This document shows positions 28,121-37,805 of a stretch of DNA of 64,000 nucleotides, one piece after another. The notes under the pieces are model-generated. The model had not been told where the DNA came from, made no database searches, and saw only the letters and a list, made by a program, of their open reading frames with translations. The stretch is from Aureimonas endophytica (GTDB taxonomy: Bacteria; Pseudomonadota; Alphaproteobacteria; Rhizobiales; Rhizobiaceae). A program made the translations under genes and the position numbers. The DNA is taken from assembly GCF_014642635.1 (NCBI RefSeq), contig NZ_BMIQ01000010.1, positions 62,001-126,000 on the forward strand. Direction: 5' to 3'. Position 1 is the stretch's first letter, and each line of letters begins with the position of its first letter.

Positions 28121-29307
28121 GTCTCGACCCGTCCGTTCGCGACCGTCACATGCTGGGCGCGGGCGCCGAGCGCTTCGAACAAAGCGGCGTCGGTGCCCGT
28201 CATGAAGGATTGGACGTCGAGCGCCTCGACGATGTCGAACAGCGCCGCGCGCCGGCCGGGATCGAGATGGGCGGCGATCTCGTCGAGAAGCAGGATCGGC
28301 GCGATGCCGCCGACGGCGCGCACCAGCCTTGCATGGGCAAGGACGAGGCCGATGAGGAGCGCCTTCTGCTCGCCGGTGGAGGAAAGGGCGGCGGGCATCG
28401 CCTTGGCGCGGTGAAAGACGGCGAGATCGGCCCGGTGCGGGCCTTCGAGCGTCCGGCCCGCCTGCCGGTCGAGGCCCCGCCCGCGCCGCAGCGCCTCGCG
28501 CGCCTCGTCCTCCAGGTCGCTCGCCGCCCGGCCCTCGAAGGGAAAGCCGTAGCCGCCATCGAGCGTCAAATCCGCCTTCGGAAAGACCGAATCGTCCGAG
28601 GTCTCGGCGATCATGGCGGCAAGGAGGCCGGCGAGCTCGGCCCGGGCGAGCGCCATGGCGATGCCGAGCTCGGCGAGCTGCGTTTCGAGGCCGGCGAGCC
28701 AGACCTCGTCGCCGCGCCCCTCCGACAGGAGGCGGTTGCGCTGGCGCATGGCGCGTTCGTAATCGGCGGCGCGCCGCCCATGCGCGGGGTCGATCGCCAG
28801 CACCATGCGGTCGAGAAAGCGGCGCCGGTCGCTCGCGGGGCCGGTGAAGAGGCCGTCCATGGCCGGCGTCAGCCAGAGGACGCGCAGATGGTCCAGCAGC
28901 TCGTCGGCGCTTCTGGCCTGCGTCTCGTCGATGCGGACGGTGCGCTGCGGCCCCTCGCCATTGTCCGGACGCACCAGCGTCTGGAGCCGGACCGGGCCGA
29001 GCGCGCCCAGGGCCTCGGCGCGCACCGCGAAGCCGCCGCTGCCGCCGCCCCGCGTCATCTCGCCATAGCTGGCGCGGCGCAGGCCCCGGCCGGGCGTCAG
29101 CAGCGACACGGCCTCCATGAAATTCGTCTTGCCGGCGCCGTTGTCGCCGGTGAGGACGATGAAGCGCCCGGCAAGCGGCAGCCTCACTGCGGCATAGTTG
29201 CGGAAATCGACGAGGCTGAGGCTGGAAAGGCCGACGGCGCCCGATGCGCCGCCACTCGCGTCTTCGGCCGGCGGGGGAGGGGCGTCGTCGTCCGACAGGC
29301 TTGGCAA
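28117..29307 (-). CDS. recF: DNA replication and repair protein RecF
   Basis: 396 residues. RecF, an SMC-like ATPase, helps load RecA at gaps. Walker A is GDNGAGKTNFMEAV, the ABC-type signature is STGEQKALLIGLVLAHARL and Walker B is ILLLDEIAAHLD. The frame begins at a TTG after the dnaN stop; no ATG or GTG lies before the conserved LSLVDFRNY, so the roughly 30 Ala/Ser/Asp-rich residues at the start may be partly untranslated. It sits 16 bp after dnaN. Confidence 0.93.
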   Translation of the reverse strand: MPSLSDDDAPPPPAEDASGGASGAVGLSSLSLVDFRNYAAVRLPLAGRFIVLTGDNGAGKTNFMEAVSLLTPGRGLRRASYGEMTRGGGSGGFAVRAEALGALGPVRLQTLVRPDNGEGPQRTVRIDETQARSADELLDHLRVLWLTPAMDGLFTGPASDRRRFLDRMVLAIDPAHGRRAADYERAMRQRNRLLSEGRGDEVWLAGLETQLAELGIAMALARAELAGLLAAMIAETSDDSVFPKADLTLDGGYGFPFEGRAASDLEDEAREALRRGRGLDRQAGRTLEGPHRADLAVFHRAKAMPAALSSTGEQKALLIGLVLAHARLVRAVGGIAPILLLDEIAAHLDPGRRAALFDIVEALDVQSFMTGTDAALFEALGARAQHVTVANGRVET

Positions 29308-29323
29308 GACCGGAACGGGCGCC

Positions 29324-30442
29324 TCAGACCCGCATCGGCATCAGCACATAGAGCGTGCCGGCATCGCCCTGGTCGCGGATCAGGGTGGGGGAGCCCGGAT
29401 CGGCGAGCATGAACACCGTTTCCTCGCCGGCCAGCTGGCCGGAAATGTCGAGGAGGTAGCGGGCGTTGAAGCCGATCTCCAGATCGTCCGCGTCGTAGCC
29501 GACGGGCAGTTCCTCGGTCGCCGTGCCGGAATCCGGCGAATTGACCGTCAGCGTCAGCTGGCCGTTCGACAGCGCCAGCTTCACCGCGCGGCCGCGCTCG
29601 GAGGAAATGGTCGAGACGCGGTCGACGGCGGCCGAGAAGCTCTGCCGGTCGAGCGTCAGCGCCTTGTCGTTGTTCTGCGGGATGACGCGCTGATAGTCGG
29701 GGAAGGTGCCGTCGATCAGCTTGGAGGTGAGAAGGATCTCGCCGATGGCGAAGCGGATCTTCGAATCGGAGAGTTCGACGGTGATGTCGCCCTCGGCGTC
29801 GCCGAGCAGCTTCTGCAATTCGCCTACCGTCTTTCTCGGCACGATGATGCCCGGCATGCCTTCCGAGCCGGCCGGCGCGGCGATCTCGGCGCGGGCGAGG
29901 CGGTGGCCGTCGGTGGCGACGGCGCGCAGCCGCAATTCGCCTTCCGATTCCAGCGCATGGAGGAAGATGCCGTTGAGGTAGTAGCGCGTCTCCTCCGTCG
30001 AGATCGCGAATTGCGTCTTCTCGATGAGGCGCAGGAGGTCGGCGCCCGGCATGGTGAAGCGATGCGAGAACTCGCCGGCCGTGATGTCCGGGAAGTCGGC
30101 CTCCGGCAGGCATTGCAGGCGGAAGTTCACCCGGCCCGCCGAGACGGTCATCTGCCCGCCGTCGCCGCCGGTCGACAGGCGCACTTCCGAACCCTCGGGC
30201 AGCTTGCGCACGATATCGTAGAGAAGATGCGCCGGCACGGTCGTGCCGCCCGGCTGCTCGGCCTCGGCCGGCACGGTCTCGGTGATCTCGAGATCGAGAT
30301 CGGTCGCCTTCAGCCGCAGCACGCCCTCGTCGGTGCGCAGAAGCACGTTCGACAGGATCGGGATCGTGTTGCGCCGCTCCACCACGCGGTGGACATGGGC
30401 AAGGGTCTTCAGAAGGTTCGACCGCTCGATGAGGATACGCAT
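29324..30442 (-). CDS. dnaN: DNA polymerase III beta sliding clamp
   Basis: 372 residues. DnaN forms the dimeric ring that tethers the polymerase to DNA. The N-terminus MRILIERSNLLKTLAHVHRVVERRNTIPILSN, cut here for brevity at MRILIERSNLLKTLAHVHRV, is the conserved first clamp domain. The end DPGSPTLIRDQGDAGTLYVL and MPMRV-type terminus is universal. It follows dnaA across about 130 bp that contain a terminator, so it probably has its own promoter there. Confidence 0.97.
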   Translation of the reverse strand: MRILIERSNLLKTLAHVHRVVERRNTIPILSNVLLRTDEGVLRLKATDLDLEITETVPAEAEQPGGTTVPAHLLYDIVRKLPEGSEVRLSTGGDGGQMTVSAGRVNFRLQCLPEADFPDITAGEFSHRFTMPGADLLRLIEKTQFAISTEETRYYLNGIFLHALESEGELRLRAVATDGHRLARAEIAAPAGSEGMPGIIVPRKTVGELQKLLGDAEGDITVELSDSKIRFAIGEILLTSKLIDGTFPDYQRVIPQNNDKALTLDRQSFSAAVDRVSTISSERGRAVKLALSNGQLTLTVNSPDSGTATEELPVGYDADDLEIGFNARYLLDISGQLAGEETVFMLADPGSPTLIRDQGDAGTLYVLMPMRV

Positions 30443-30529
30443 GACTGGAATAACCCGAAGGGATGCGCCTGGAACGGGAAAAGCGTGTCCGGCAGGGCCT
30501 TCCCTTCTAGCGTAGACCGTTTTCGTTTG

Positions 30530-30566
30530 AAAGGAGAAGGGAGGCGGCCCGGATCGACCGCCTCCC
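30530..30566 (-). terminator. Intrinsic terminator after dnaA
   Basis: Read on the minus strand, a 9-bp perfect stem (GGGAGGCGG with CCGCCTCCC, 10-nt loop) is followed by the pyrimidine tail TTCTCCTTT. It is placed just after the dnaA stop, separating dnaA from dnaN. Confidence 0.6.
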
Positions 30567-30572
30567 CGGCGA

Positions 30573-32051
30573 TCATTCCTCGATCATGCGGCGGATGAGG
30601 TCGAGCTCCTCGCCGAGCTTCTCGTCCGCCAGGCGCTCGGCCTCGATCTTGCGCACGGCATGCAGCACCGTCGTATGGTCGCGACCGCCGAAGCGCCGGC
30701 CGATCTCGGGTAGCGAGCGCGGGGTCATGGTCTTGGCGAGATACATCGCGATCTGGCGGGGCCGCACGATGGTGCGGGTGCGCCGGGCGGAGAGGATGTC
30801 CGTCTTCGACACGTTGTAATGGCGGGAGACGAATTTCAGGATGTCCTCGATCCGCACCCGCTTCTCGCCGCCGGTGCGGGTCAGCGAGTTGAGGAGATCG
30901 TCGAGATGGTCCGGCGAAAGCGGCTGGCCGACGGAATGGCGGAAGGCGATCTGGTTGAAGGCGCCCTCGACGTCGCGGCCGGAGCCGGTGACGCGGCGGG
31001 CGATCGTCTCCACCACGCGCTCCTCAATGCGGAAGCTCGGGTCCTCGCCGCGCATCGCGGTGATGCGCGCCTCCAGGATGCCCTTGCGCATGTCGAAGTC
31101 CGGCGAGGCCATCTCGATGCCGACGCCGCCGGCGAGGCGCGAGCGCACCCGCTGGTCGAGCGATTCCAGCTCGAAGGCCGGCCGGTCGGCGGCCACCACC
31201 ACCTGACGCGCCGAATCGATCAGGGCGTTGAGGAGATGGCAGAATTCCTGCTGGATCGAGCGGCCCTGCAGGAACTGCATGTCGTCGATGATCAGGATGT
31301 CGATGCCGCGCAGGTTCTCCTTGAAGGTCAGGGCCTGGTTGTCGCGGATCGCCGAGGCGAAGCGCCACATGAAATATTCGGCGGTGAGATAGACGACGCG
31401 CGGCCGATCGGCCCGCGCCACGCAGGCATTGGCGATGGCCTGGAGAAGATGCGTCTTGCCGAGCCCGACGCTCGCATGGATGAAGAGCGGGTTGAAGCGC
31501 ACCGATTGCGGCCCGTTCTCGGCCACCGCCTTGGCGGCGGCGAGCGCGACGCGATTGGCGGCGCCCTCCACGAAATTGGAGAAGAGGTAGCGCGGATCGA
31601 GCGGCGAGCCGAAATCCGGGCCGTTCGCCTCGCGGGCGGCGGCGGCCTGCGGCGGCGCGTCGCGCTCCGGCGCGGCACCGGCGGGGACCGGCGTGCGGGC
31701 GGCCGGAACGGGGCGCGGCTCGGCCGGCTCGGACACGGGGGTCGGCGCCGCGCCGCGCACCGCGCTGCGCACCGTCACCTCGACGCGCAGGGTGCCGGGC
31801 GCCTCCTCGGCGAAGATCGCGTCGAGAAGGTCGCTGTAATGCGAACGGATCCAGGTCTTCAGGAAGGCGGTCGGCACCGAAAGGCGCACCGTGCCCTTGC
31901 CGATCTCGTCGATCCGCATGCGCTGGAACCAGCTGGCGAAGGCATCCTGGCCGAGCTGCGCCTTAAGGCGGGCATTGACCCTTTCGTGGATCGCGGCCGT
32001 CGTGCGAGCGGGCTCCGCGCGGCCTTCCATGTCGTTCATTCCGGAATGCAT
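30573..32051 (-). CDS. dnaA: Chromosomal replication initiator protein DnaA
   Basis: 492 residues from this start; ATGs at 32039 and 32030 are equally possible because no strong ribosome-binding site decides. Domain I ([22 protein letters not shown]) is followed by a Pro/Ala-rich domain II linker. The AAA+ domain has Walker [10 protein letters not shown] near residue 194 and Walker [10 protein letters not shown] near 254. The helix-turn-helix domain IV has [22 protein letters not shown] and the signature [16 protein letters not shown]. The open frame extends much further upstream, but there it is only the shadow of the rhodanese gene. Confidence 0.97.
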   Translation of the reverse strand: MHSGMNDMEGRAEPARTTAAIHERVNARLKAQLGQDAFASWFQRMRIDEIGKGTVRLSVPTAFLKTWIRSHYSDLLDAIFAEEAPGTLRVEVTVRSAVRGAAPTPVSEPAEPRPVPAARTPVPAGAAPERDAPPQAAAAREANGPDFGSPLDPRYLFSNFVEGAANRVALAAAKAVAENGPQSVRFNPLFIHASVGLGKTHLLQAIANACVARADRPRVVYLTAEYFMWRFASAIRDNQALTFKENLRGIDILIIDDMQFLQGRSIQQEFCHLLNALIDSARQVVVAADRPAFELESLDQRVRSRLAGGVGIEMASPDFDMRKGILEARITAMRGEDPSFRIEERVVETIARRVTGSGRDVEGAFNQIAFRHSVGQPLSPDHLDDLLNSLTRTGGEKRVRIEDILKFVSRHYNVSKTDILSARRTRTIVRPRQIAMYLAKTMTPRSLPEIGRRFGGRDHTTVLHAVRKIEAERLADEKLGEELDLIRRMIEE

Positions 32052-32131
32052 CCCATGCGTGTCGATCGATCCAGCGCGCGGCGGCGCCGGACGGGTCTGG
32101 GGGGAAGCGGCATTCGCCGCGTCGGAGCGGA

Positions 32132-32566
32132 TCAACGCTGCCTCCAGGGCAGGCCGGCGGCCTTCCAGCCGGCCACCGTGCCGCGATGGCCCTGGCCGTC
32201 GACCGGTCCCTCGAAGCCGTCGAGCACGTTGTAGCAATGCCGGAAGCCCTCGGCGGTCATCGCCGCCGCGCTCGCCATGGAGCGGGCGCCGGAGCGGCAG
32301 AGGAAATAGAGGCGCGACTCGTGCGTGCCGCCATTCTCGAGGACATGCTGGCCGAGCCGGGCGGCGAAGGACAGGTCCACCGCCATGGCCGGATAGGACT
32401 GCCATTCGATGAGCACCGGCGGGCGGGCATCCTGCGGCGCCGAGGGGACGCCGACATAGTTCCACTCGGCCGAGGTCCTGACATCGATCAGGAACGCGTC
32501 GGGATCGCTCGACAGCACGGACCAGCAATCGCCGGCCGTCACGTCGTCTTCGTAACTTCCACTCAT
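32132..32566 (-). CDS. Single-domain rhodanese-like protein
   Basis: 144 residues. The active-site loop CRSGARS carries the persulfide-forming Cys, and the N-terminal [16 protein letters not shown] is the conserved rhodanese Asp-Val-Arg region. Such proteins transfer sulfur or take part in redox signalling. The ATG is set by a perfect GGAGG ribosome-binding site about 9 bp upstream. It lies 80 bp upstream of dnaA on the same strand, so the two may be co-transcribed. Confidence 0.85.
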   Translation of the reverse strand: MSGSYEDDVTAGDCWSVLSSDPDAFLIDVRTSAEWNYVGVPSAPQDARPPVLIEWQSYPAMAVDLSFAARLGQHVLENGGTHESRLYFLCRSGARSMASAAAMTAEGFRHCYNVLDGFEGPVDGQGHRGTVAGWKAAGLPWRQR

Positions 32567-33160
32567 GACAAATCCTCCGGCGCGGCCCCGCATGTGGGCG
32601 CGCTGCGAATGGATGGTAAACAAGGGCTTAAGGGAAAAGGCGCCGAGACTTAACGCTTACTCGTCATCTGCCTCGATCGGCGGCGGAAGAGCATGCGCGG
32701 TCTCCAACGGTCTGCAAGTTCTTGGAAAAGCCACGCTTCGCCCCCGCAATTCGACTTTCCCCACGTTTGTTGTGTGGAAAACGCTAAGCAAGCGAGAGCC
32801 GCCCCGCAACCACGGAAATGCCGGAATCGCGTCGCGAGCATCGAGGGTGTCGCAGACTCGTCATACGGGTGGCTGGGGGCGAAAAAGCCAACGATATGAT
32901 TCAGTTAGTTGAATCGTCGCGGGGCTCGAACATGGCCGTGCAGCGAATTTATTTTTCAGCGCCTTCGGGCGCTGCCGCTTGACTCAACGCTTTGCGCGAA
33001 AGTGCTTAGCCGGCTTTCCTGGGAGATTCGCCGACCTCCCGCAATCCATTGGAATCGCTGTCGAAATTTTGAGGTGGCCTGCGGGTGCGGCGTCCTGAAC
33101 CGCTTGACCGCATTGGGCGCCGGCCTATGCGCAGATCGCTGGAATTGTCCAGCCGGAATC
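32567..33160. promoter_or_regulatory. Gene-free region with clustered GANTC sites: candidate dnaA control region or replication origin
   Basis: About 590 bp without a gene. Eight GANTC sites begin at 32824, 32855, 32898, 32911, 32981, 33025, 33052 and 33156. TGTGGAAAA at 32773-32781 matches the DnaA box TGTGGATAA at 8 of 9 positions. An A+T-rich patch (GAATTTATTTTT, about 32944-32956) abuts a perfect CAGCGCC-TTCG-GGCGCTG hairpin at 32957-32974, and GATTCA-N6-TGAATC forms another inverted repeat at 32898-32915. GANTC is the site of the CcrM methylase. Only one near-consensus DnaA box was found, so the origin call is tentative. Confidence 0.5.
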
Positions 33161-33191
33161 AAAAAGGGCCCGGCGATGCCGAGCCCTTCTT
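33161..33191 (-). terminator. Intrinsic terminator after rpsT
   Basis: On the minus strand, AAGGGCTCGGC pairs with GCCGGGCCCTT (one G-T pair) around a 3-nt loop and runs into TTTTT. It lies about 19 bp after the rpsT stop and isolates the GANTC-rich region from rpsT transcription. Confidence 0.85.
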
Positions 33192-33209
33192 AACGGTATG
33201 GAAACGAAT

Positions 33210-33482
33210 TCAGGAAGCCGCGCCGATGGCCTTCACGCGGCCGGACAGGCGGGAGATCTTGCGGGAGGCGGTGTTCTTGTGAACGACGCCGCGCGACACG
33301 GCGCGCATCAGTTCCGGCTCCGCCGCCTTGAAGGCCGTGCGCGCCGCTTCCTGGTCGCCGGAGGCGATCGCCTCCTCGACCTTGCGCAGGAAGGTGCGAA
33401 CGCGCGAACGACGGTTCTTGTTGATCTCGGTGCGCCGCGCGATCTTGCGCGTGGCCTTCTTGGCCGACGGCGTATTGGCCAT
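33210..33482 (-). CDS. rpsT: 30S ribosomal protein S20
   Basis: 90 residues, standard length. S20 binds 16S rRNA helices early in assembly. It begins [20 protein letters not shown] and contains [19 protein letters not shown] and [19 protein letters not shown], all typical of this Lys/Arg/Ala-rich helical protein. The longer upstream frame is not conserved. Confidence 0.97.
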   Translation of the reverse strand: MANTPSAKKATRKIARRTEINKNRRSRVRTFLRKVEEAIASGDQEAARTAFKAAEPELMRAVSRGVVHKNTASRKISRLSGRVKAIGAAS

Positions 33483-33659
33483 TCGTTTCTCTCTCGTCAC
33501 AGGATCGGGCGCCGAGAAGCCAGGAGGATCGGCGCAAGAATTAAGGCCGGCGCCCGAAGGCACCGCCGAATATCGGCGCCTTATAGGCAGGCCCGGCTCT
33601 TCCGTCAATCGCCGAATGACATGGCCGTGACGGTCGCGCCGGGTCGGGCCGCTTCGCCG

Positions 33660-34580
33660 TCAGGTCTGGCAGGCCGGGCAGAAGAAGCTGGAGCGGCCGG
33701 ACTGGACGATGCGCTCCACCCGGCCGTGGCAGGCGGGGCGCGGGCAGGGCTCGCCCTCCCGGTCGTAGACGGCGAAACGGTGCTGGAAGAGGCCGAGCGT
33801 GCCGTCCGCCTGCCGGTAGTCGCGCAGCGACGAGCCGCCGGCCTCGATCGCGTCGGCGATCGTCTCGCGGATATGGCGCGCCAGATCCTCCAGCGCCTCG
33901 GTCGGCGCGCCGTCGGTCCCGACCAGAGTGCCCGCCGCGCGGCGCGGCGACAGGCCGGCGCGCCACAGCGCCTCGCAGACATAGATATTGCCGAGCCCCG
34001 CGACGAGCCGCTGGTCGAGCAGCGCCGCCTTGAGGGGCGCGGCCTTGGCGCGGAAGACGCGGGCGAGCGCCGCGCCGTCGAGCCGGTTGCCGGTCGGCTC
34101 GATGCCGAGCCCCCTGAAATGCGGATGGGCCTCCAGATCGACGGCCGGCAGAAGGGTCATGAAGCCGAAGCGGCGCGGATCGTTGAACACGATGTCGACC
34201 GCCCCCCAGCGCGGCGCGTCGAGATGGAAGACGACGTGGTCGTGCTTCTGCCGGTCCGAGCGCGGATGGGCGAAGACGCCGGGCACGAGCGAGCCGGCCG
34301 GCGTCTCGATGCGGAAGGAGCCGGACATGCCGAGATGCATGGCGAGGACCTCGTCGCCTTCCGCTTCCGCCGGCGTCGCCGCGCCCGGCAGATGGGCGAG
34401 GAGATATTTCGCCCGCCGCGCCAGCGCCTCGATCCGCCGGCCTTCGAGCCGCGCGGCGAAGTTCTCGGGAAAGGGAAAGCGCAGGTTCGGCCGGTTGAGC
34501 GCGACATGGCGGATCGTCGCACCTTCCATGAAGGGCTGGAGGCCGCGACGCACTGTCTCGACCTCGGGCAATTCGGGCAT
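33660..34580 (-). CDS. mutM: Formamidopyrimidine-DNA glycosylase
   Basis: 306 residues. MutM removes 8-oxoguanine and formamidopyrimidines and nicks the abasic site. The catalytic Pro-Glu N-terminus [13 protein letters not shown], the Lys in [10 protein letters not shown], the helix-two-turn-helix [11 protein letters not shown] and a C-terminal four-Cys zinc finger (CPRPACHGR, then FFCPACQT) are all present, so the enzyme should be active. It is slightly longer than the E. coli protein owing to an insert (PAEAEGDEV) typical of rhizobia. It is divergent from ubiE. Confidence 0.95.
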   Translation of the reverse strand: MPELPEVETVRRGLQPFMEGATIRHVALNRPNLRFPFPENFAARLEGRRIEALARRAKYLLAHLPGAATPAEAEGDEVLAMHLGMSGSFRIETPAGSLVPGVFAHPRSDRQKHDHVVFHLDAPRWGAVDIVFNDPRRFGFMTLLPAVDLEAHPHFRGLGIEPTGNRLDGAALARVFRAKAAPLKAALLDQRLVAGLGNIYVCEALWRAGLSPRRAAGTLVGTDGAPTEALEDLARHIRETIADAIEAGGSSLRDYRQADGTLGLFQHRFAVYDREGEPCPRPACHGRVERIVQSGRSSFFCPACQT

Positions 34581-34700
34581 CGCTGTCGAAATCCTGGCTG
34601 GCGAGAAGGTTATCCTGCCTAGATGGCATGCCATTCGATCTTCAGGTAGTGGCTGGACGGCCGGGCGGGACCCGGCGGACGAAGAGAGCAAGGGGACGCG

Positions 34701-35480
34701 ATGTCGGCGAGCCGAACCACCGGCGCGGAGGGGATGACGACGAGCTACGGCTTCTCGACCGTCTCGGGCGTCGAGGAGAAGCAGGCGCGGGTCAACGACG
34801 TCTTTCATCGCGTCGCCGAGCGCTACGACCTGATGAACGACCTGATGTCGGGCGGCCTGCACCGCGCCTGGAAATCGGCGATGGTCGGCTGGCTCGCGCC
34901 CTCGCGCCGGCCGGGCTGGCGCTTCGTCGACGTCGCGGGCGGCACCGGCGACATCGCCTTCCGCATCGTCGAGGCCTCCGGCGGACAGGCGAGCGGCACG
35001 GTGCTCGACATCAACGCCTCGATGCTGGCGGTGGGCGCCGAGCGCGCCGTCAAGCGCGGCCTCGCCGAGCGCCTCGCCTTCGTGGAGGGCAATGCCGAGG
35101 CTCTCGGCCTGCCGGACGACACGTTCGACGCCTATACGATCGCCTTCGGCATCCGCAACGTGCCGCGCATCGATCTGGCGCTCGCGGAGGCCTATCGCGT
35201 GCTGAAGCCGGGCGGGCGCTTTCTCTGCCTCGAATTTTCCGAGGTCGACCTGCCGGGGCTCGACAAGCTCTACGATCTCTGGTCGTTCAAGGCGATTCCG
35301 GCGATCGGCGGGGCGATCGCCAAGGATCGCGACTCCTATCAATATCTCGTGGAGTCGATCCGCCGCTTCCCGAACCAGGCCAATTTCGCGGCGATGATCC
35401 GCAAGGCCGGCTTCGAGCGCGTGCAGCACCGCAACCTGACGGGCGGCATCGCGGCCATCCATTCCGGCTGGAAGATCTGA
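34701..35480 (+). CDS. ubiE: Ubiquinone/menaquinone biosynthesis C-methyltransferase
   Basis: 259 residues. UbiE performs the SAM-dependent C-methylation in ubiquinone synthesis. The conserved parts are [22 protein letters not shown], the SAM motif [28 protein letters not shown] and [16 protein letters not shown]. It starts after an AAGGGGACG site and stops 3 bp before ubiB, so the two quinone genes form an operon. Confidence 0.95.
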   Translation: MSASRTTGAEGMTTSYGFSTVSGVEEKQARVNDVFHRVAERYDLMNDLMSGGLHRAWKSAMVGWLAPSRRPGWRFVDVAGGTGDIAFRIVEASGGQASGTVLDINASMLAVGAERAVKRGLAERLAFVEGNAEALGLPDDTFDAYTIAFGIRNVPRIDLALAEAYRVLKPGGRFLCLEFSEVDLPGLDKLYDLWSFKAIPAIGGAIAKDRDSYQYLVESIRRFPNQANFAAMIRKAGFERVQHRNLTGGIAAIHSGWKI

Positions 35481-35483
35481 TCC

Positions 35484-37070
35484 TTGCCCAATCCGGTCCG
35501 CGGCACCATCGCCCTCGTCCGCGCCCTGTTCGTGCTGGCGCGGGAAGGCGTCATCTCCTCGCTTCCCGCCGAAGGGCTGGGGCCGGGGCCGATGCTGGCC
35601 TGGCGCCTCGCCGGGCTCCTGGCGAAGCCGTCCTCCGACGACGGCGTCAGCTCGGCCAATCTGTCGCGGGCGCTGAACCGGCTCGGCCCCTCCTATGTGA
35701 AGCTCGGCCAGTTCCTGGCGACGCGGCCGGACATCGTCGGCACGCGCATCGCCAACGCGCTGACCGGGTTGCAGGACCGGGTGCCGCCCTTTCCGAGGGC
35801 CGAGGCGATCGCCGAGATCGAGCTGACGCTCGGCCGGCGCATCCACGACCTCTTCCTCGAATTCGGCGAGATCGTCGGGGCGGCCTCCATCGCCCAGGTG
35901 CATCGCGCCAAGGTCCGGACGCCGGAAGGCGTGCGCGACGTTGCGGTGAAGGTCGTGCGGCCGGGCGTGCGCGTCCAGTTCCGCCGCGAGCTCGACACCT
36001 TCGCCTTCATGGCGCGGCAGATGGAGCGCTTCGTGCCGGCCTCGCGGCGGCTGCGGCCCGTCGCCGTGGTCGAGACGCTCGCCCAGTCGACGCGGATCGA
36101 GATGGATCTACGCCTCGAGGCGGCGGCCCTGTCCGAGATGGGCGAGAACATCGCCGAGGATAAGGGCTTCCGCGTGCCCTCCGTCGATTGGGAAAGGACG
36201 GGCCGCGACGTCCTCACCATGGAATGGATCGACGGCACGAAGATGAACAACATCCCGGCGCTCGCGGCGGAAGGCCACGACCTGCCGGCGCTCGGCGTCG
36301 CGGTGGTGCAGAGCTTCCTGCGCCATTCGATGCGCGACGGCTTCTTCCATGCCGACATGCATCCCGGCAATCTCTTCGTCGCGCCGGACGGCACGATCGT
36401 CGCCGTCGATCTCGGCATCGTCGGCCGGCTCAGCGCCGATTCGCGGCGCTTCCTGGCCGAGATCCTCTACGGCTTCATCCGGCGCGACTATCGGCGCGTC
36501 GCGGAAGTGCATTTCGAGGCGGGCTACGTGCCGCGCGGCCAGGACGTCCTGTCCTTCGCCCAGGCGCTGCGCGCCATCGGCGAGCCGATCCACGGCCAGC
36601 CGGCCGAGACCATCTCGATGGGCCATCTCCTCACCCTGCTCTTCGAGGTGACGGAGCTCTTCGACATGAAGACCCGGCCGGAACTCGTGCTCCTCCAGAA
36701 GACCATGGTGGTGGTGGAGGGCGTGGCGCGCTCGCTCGACCCGAAGTTCAACATGTGGGTCGCGGCCGAGCCCGTCGTCTCCTCCTATATTCTCGGCGAG
36801 CTCGGCCCGGCGGCGAAGCTGCGCGACGCGCGCGCCGGCTTCGAGGCGCTCCTCCGCCTCGCCCATCGCCTGCCCGACGCGGCGGTGGGCCTCGAGATCC
36901 TGGCCAAGGAACTGCCCGAACTCATCGAGAACGGCATCCGCATCAACGACGACACGCTGGTGGAACTCGTGAAGGACACCAAGCTCGGCATCATCTCCTC
37001 GCATATCGCCCAATGGCTGACGGCGCTGGCCCTCATCGTCATCGCGGGGGCGCTCCTCGCCGGCTACTGA
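35484..37070 (+). CDS. ubiB: UbiB, atypical kinase/ATPase of ubiquinone biosynthesis
   Basis: 528 residues. UbiB is a membrane-associated ABC1/COQ8-family protein with ATPase activity needed for aerobic ubiquinone synthesis. The family's KxGQ motif is [14 protein letters not shown], the Ala-rich loop [13 protein letters not shown] (here GAASIAQVH), the Lys in [19 protein letters not shown] and the DFG-like [10 protein letters not shown] hydrophobic C-terminal segment ([15 protein letters not shown]) is the membrane anchor. The frame begins with TTG and has no strong ribosome-binding site, suggesting coupling to ubiE. Confidence 0.94.
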   Translation: MPNPVRGTIALVRALFVLAREGVISSLPAEGLGPGPMLAWRLAGLLAKPSSDDGVSSANLSRALNRLGPSYVKLGQFLATRPDIVGTRIANALTGLQDRVPPFPRAEAIAEIELTLGRRIHDLFLEFGEIVGAASIAQVHRAKVRTPEGVRDVAVKVVRPGVRVQFRRELDTFAFMARQMERFVPASRRLRPVAVVETLAQSTRIEMDLRLEAAALSEMGENIAEDKGFRVPSVDWERTGRDVLTMEWIDGTKMNNIPALAAEGHDLPALGVAVVQSFLRHSMRDGFFHADMHPGNLFVAPDGTIVAVDLGIVGRLSADSRRFLAEILYGFIRRDYRRVAEVHFEAGYVPRGQDVLSFAQALRAIGEPIHGQPAETISMGHLLTLLFEVTELFDMKTRPELVLLQKTMVVVEGVARSLDPKFNMWVAAEPVVSSYILGELGPAAKLRDARAGFEALLRLAHRLPDAAVGLEILAKELPELIENGIRINDDTLVELVKDTKLGIISSHIAQWLTALALIVIAGALLAGY

Positions 37071-37122
37071 TTGCGCGGGGCGGTGCCCGGCGCTATCCTT
37101 TAGGGATTCGAGGACCGTTCCC

Positions 37123-37386
37123 GTGATCGCGCTGACCATCCAGGATATCGACGAGGAATTGGAGGGCCGCCTGCGCCGCCGCGCCGCCCGTCACGGCCGC
37201 TCCCTCCAGGAGGAGGCGCGGCTGGCGCTCGTGGAGCATGTGGCGGACGAGACCCCGGCAGCCGCGCCGCGCGACAGCGCCTGGGACGTGATCCGGCGGT
37301 TGCGTGACAAGGCCGGAGGCGGCGCCGATTTCGAGCCGTTGGATCGATCGGAATGGCAGGATCGTCCGGTCGATTTCGGATCGTGA
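37123..37386 (+). CDS. FitA-like ribbon-helix-helix antitoxin
   Basis: 87 residues from a GTG start. The N-terminus VIALTIQDIDEELEGRLRRRA followed by HGRSLQEEARLAL has the pattern of a FitA-type ribbon-helix-helix DNA-binding antitoxin. The C-terminal half would wrap the toxin. The stop overlaps the GTG of the following PIN toxin, the usual antitoxin-first order. It interrupts the core ubiB-coaBC gene order and was probably acquired. Confidence 0.82.
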   Translation: MIALTIQDIDEELEGRLRRRAARHGRSLQEEARLALVEHVADETPAAAPRDSAWDVIRRLRDKAGGGADFEPLDRSEWQDRPVDFGS

Positions 37387-37805
37387 TCGTCCTCGATACG
37401 AACATCGTGTCCGAAACGATGACGCGGCGGCCCAATCCGCTCGTGGTCGACTTTCTACGGCAGAGCGAGCGCGAGGTTTTCGCCATCACGACGCTGACGC
37501 TGTTCGAGCTGCGATTGGGGATCGAGATCCTGCCGCAATCGGCCGAGCGATCGCGACTGTGGATCCTGTTCGAGGGCTATGAGGCCGGCGCGCTCGGCTC
37601 GCCGCTGCCGCTCGACCCTGAAAGCGCCGGGCTCGCCGCGGTCTTCCGCGCGGAACGGCGCAGGAAGGGCCGCCCGACCAGCGTGCCCGATTCCCTCATC
37701 GCCGGCATCGCGCTGCGGCATGGCGCGGCGCTGGCGACCCGCAATATCCGCGATTTCGAAGATTCCGGCCTCGCGCTCATCGATCCCTGGCAAGCCGTTC
37801 CATGA
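37383..37805 (+). CDS. FitB/VapC-type PIN-domain toxin
   Basis: 140 residues from a GTG that overlaps the antitoxin stop. PIN-domain toxins are Mg-dependent ribonucleases. The acidic residues are in place: the N-terminal VLDTNIVSE, Glu in TTLTLFELRLGIE, Asp in SVPDSLIAGIAL and the later ATRNIRDFEDSG. All four catalytic positions appear intact, so the toxin should be active. Its stop overlaps the coaBC ATG by the ATGA arrangement, placing toxin and coaBC in one translational series. Confidence 0.85.
   Translation: MIVLDTNIVSETMTRRPNPLVVDFLRQSEREVFAITTLTLFELRLGIEILPQSAERSRLWILFEGYEAGALGSPLPLDPESAGLAAVFRAERRRKGRPTSVPDSLIAGIALRHGAALATRNIRDFEDSGLALIDPWQAVP

Noticed and set aside
32052-32528. N-terminal extension of dnaA through the rhodanese gene
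   Set aside because: The extra residues are only another frame of the rhodanese; conserved DnaA domain I begins after 32051.
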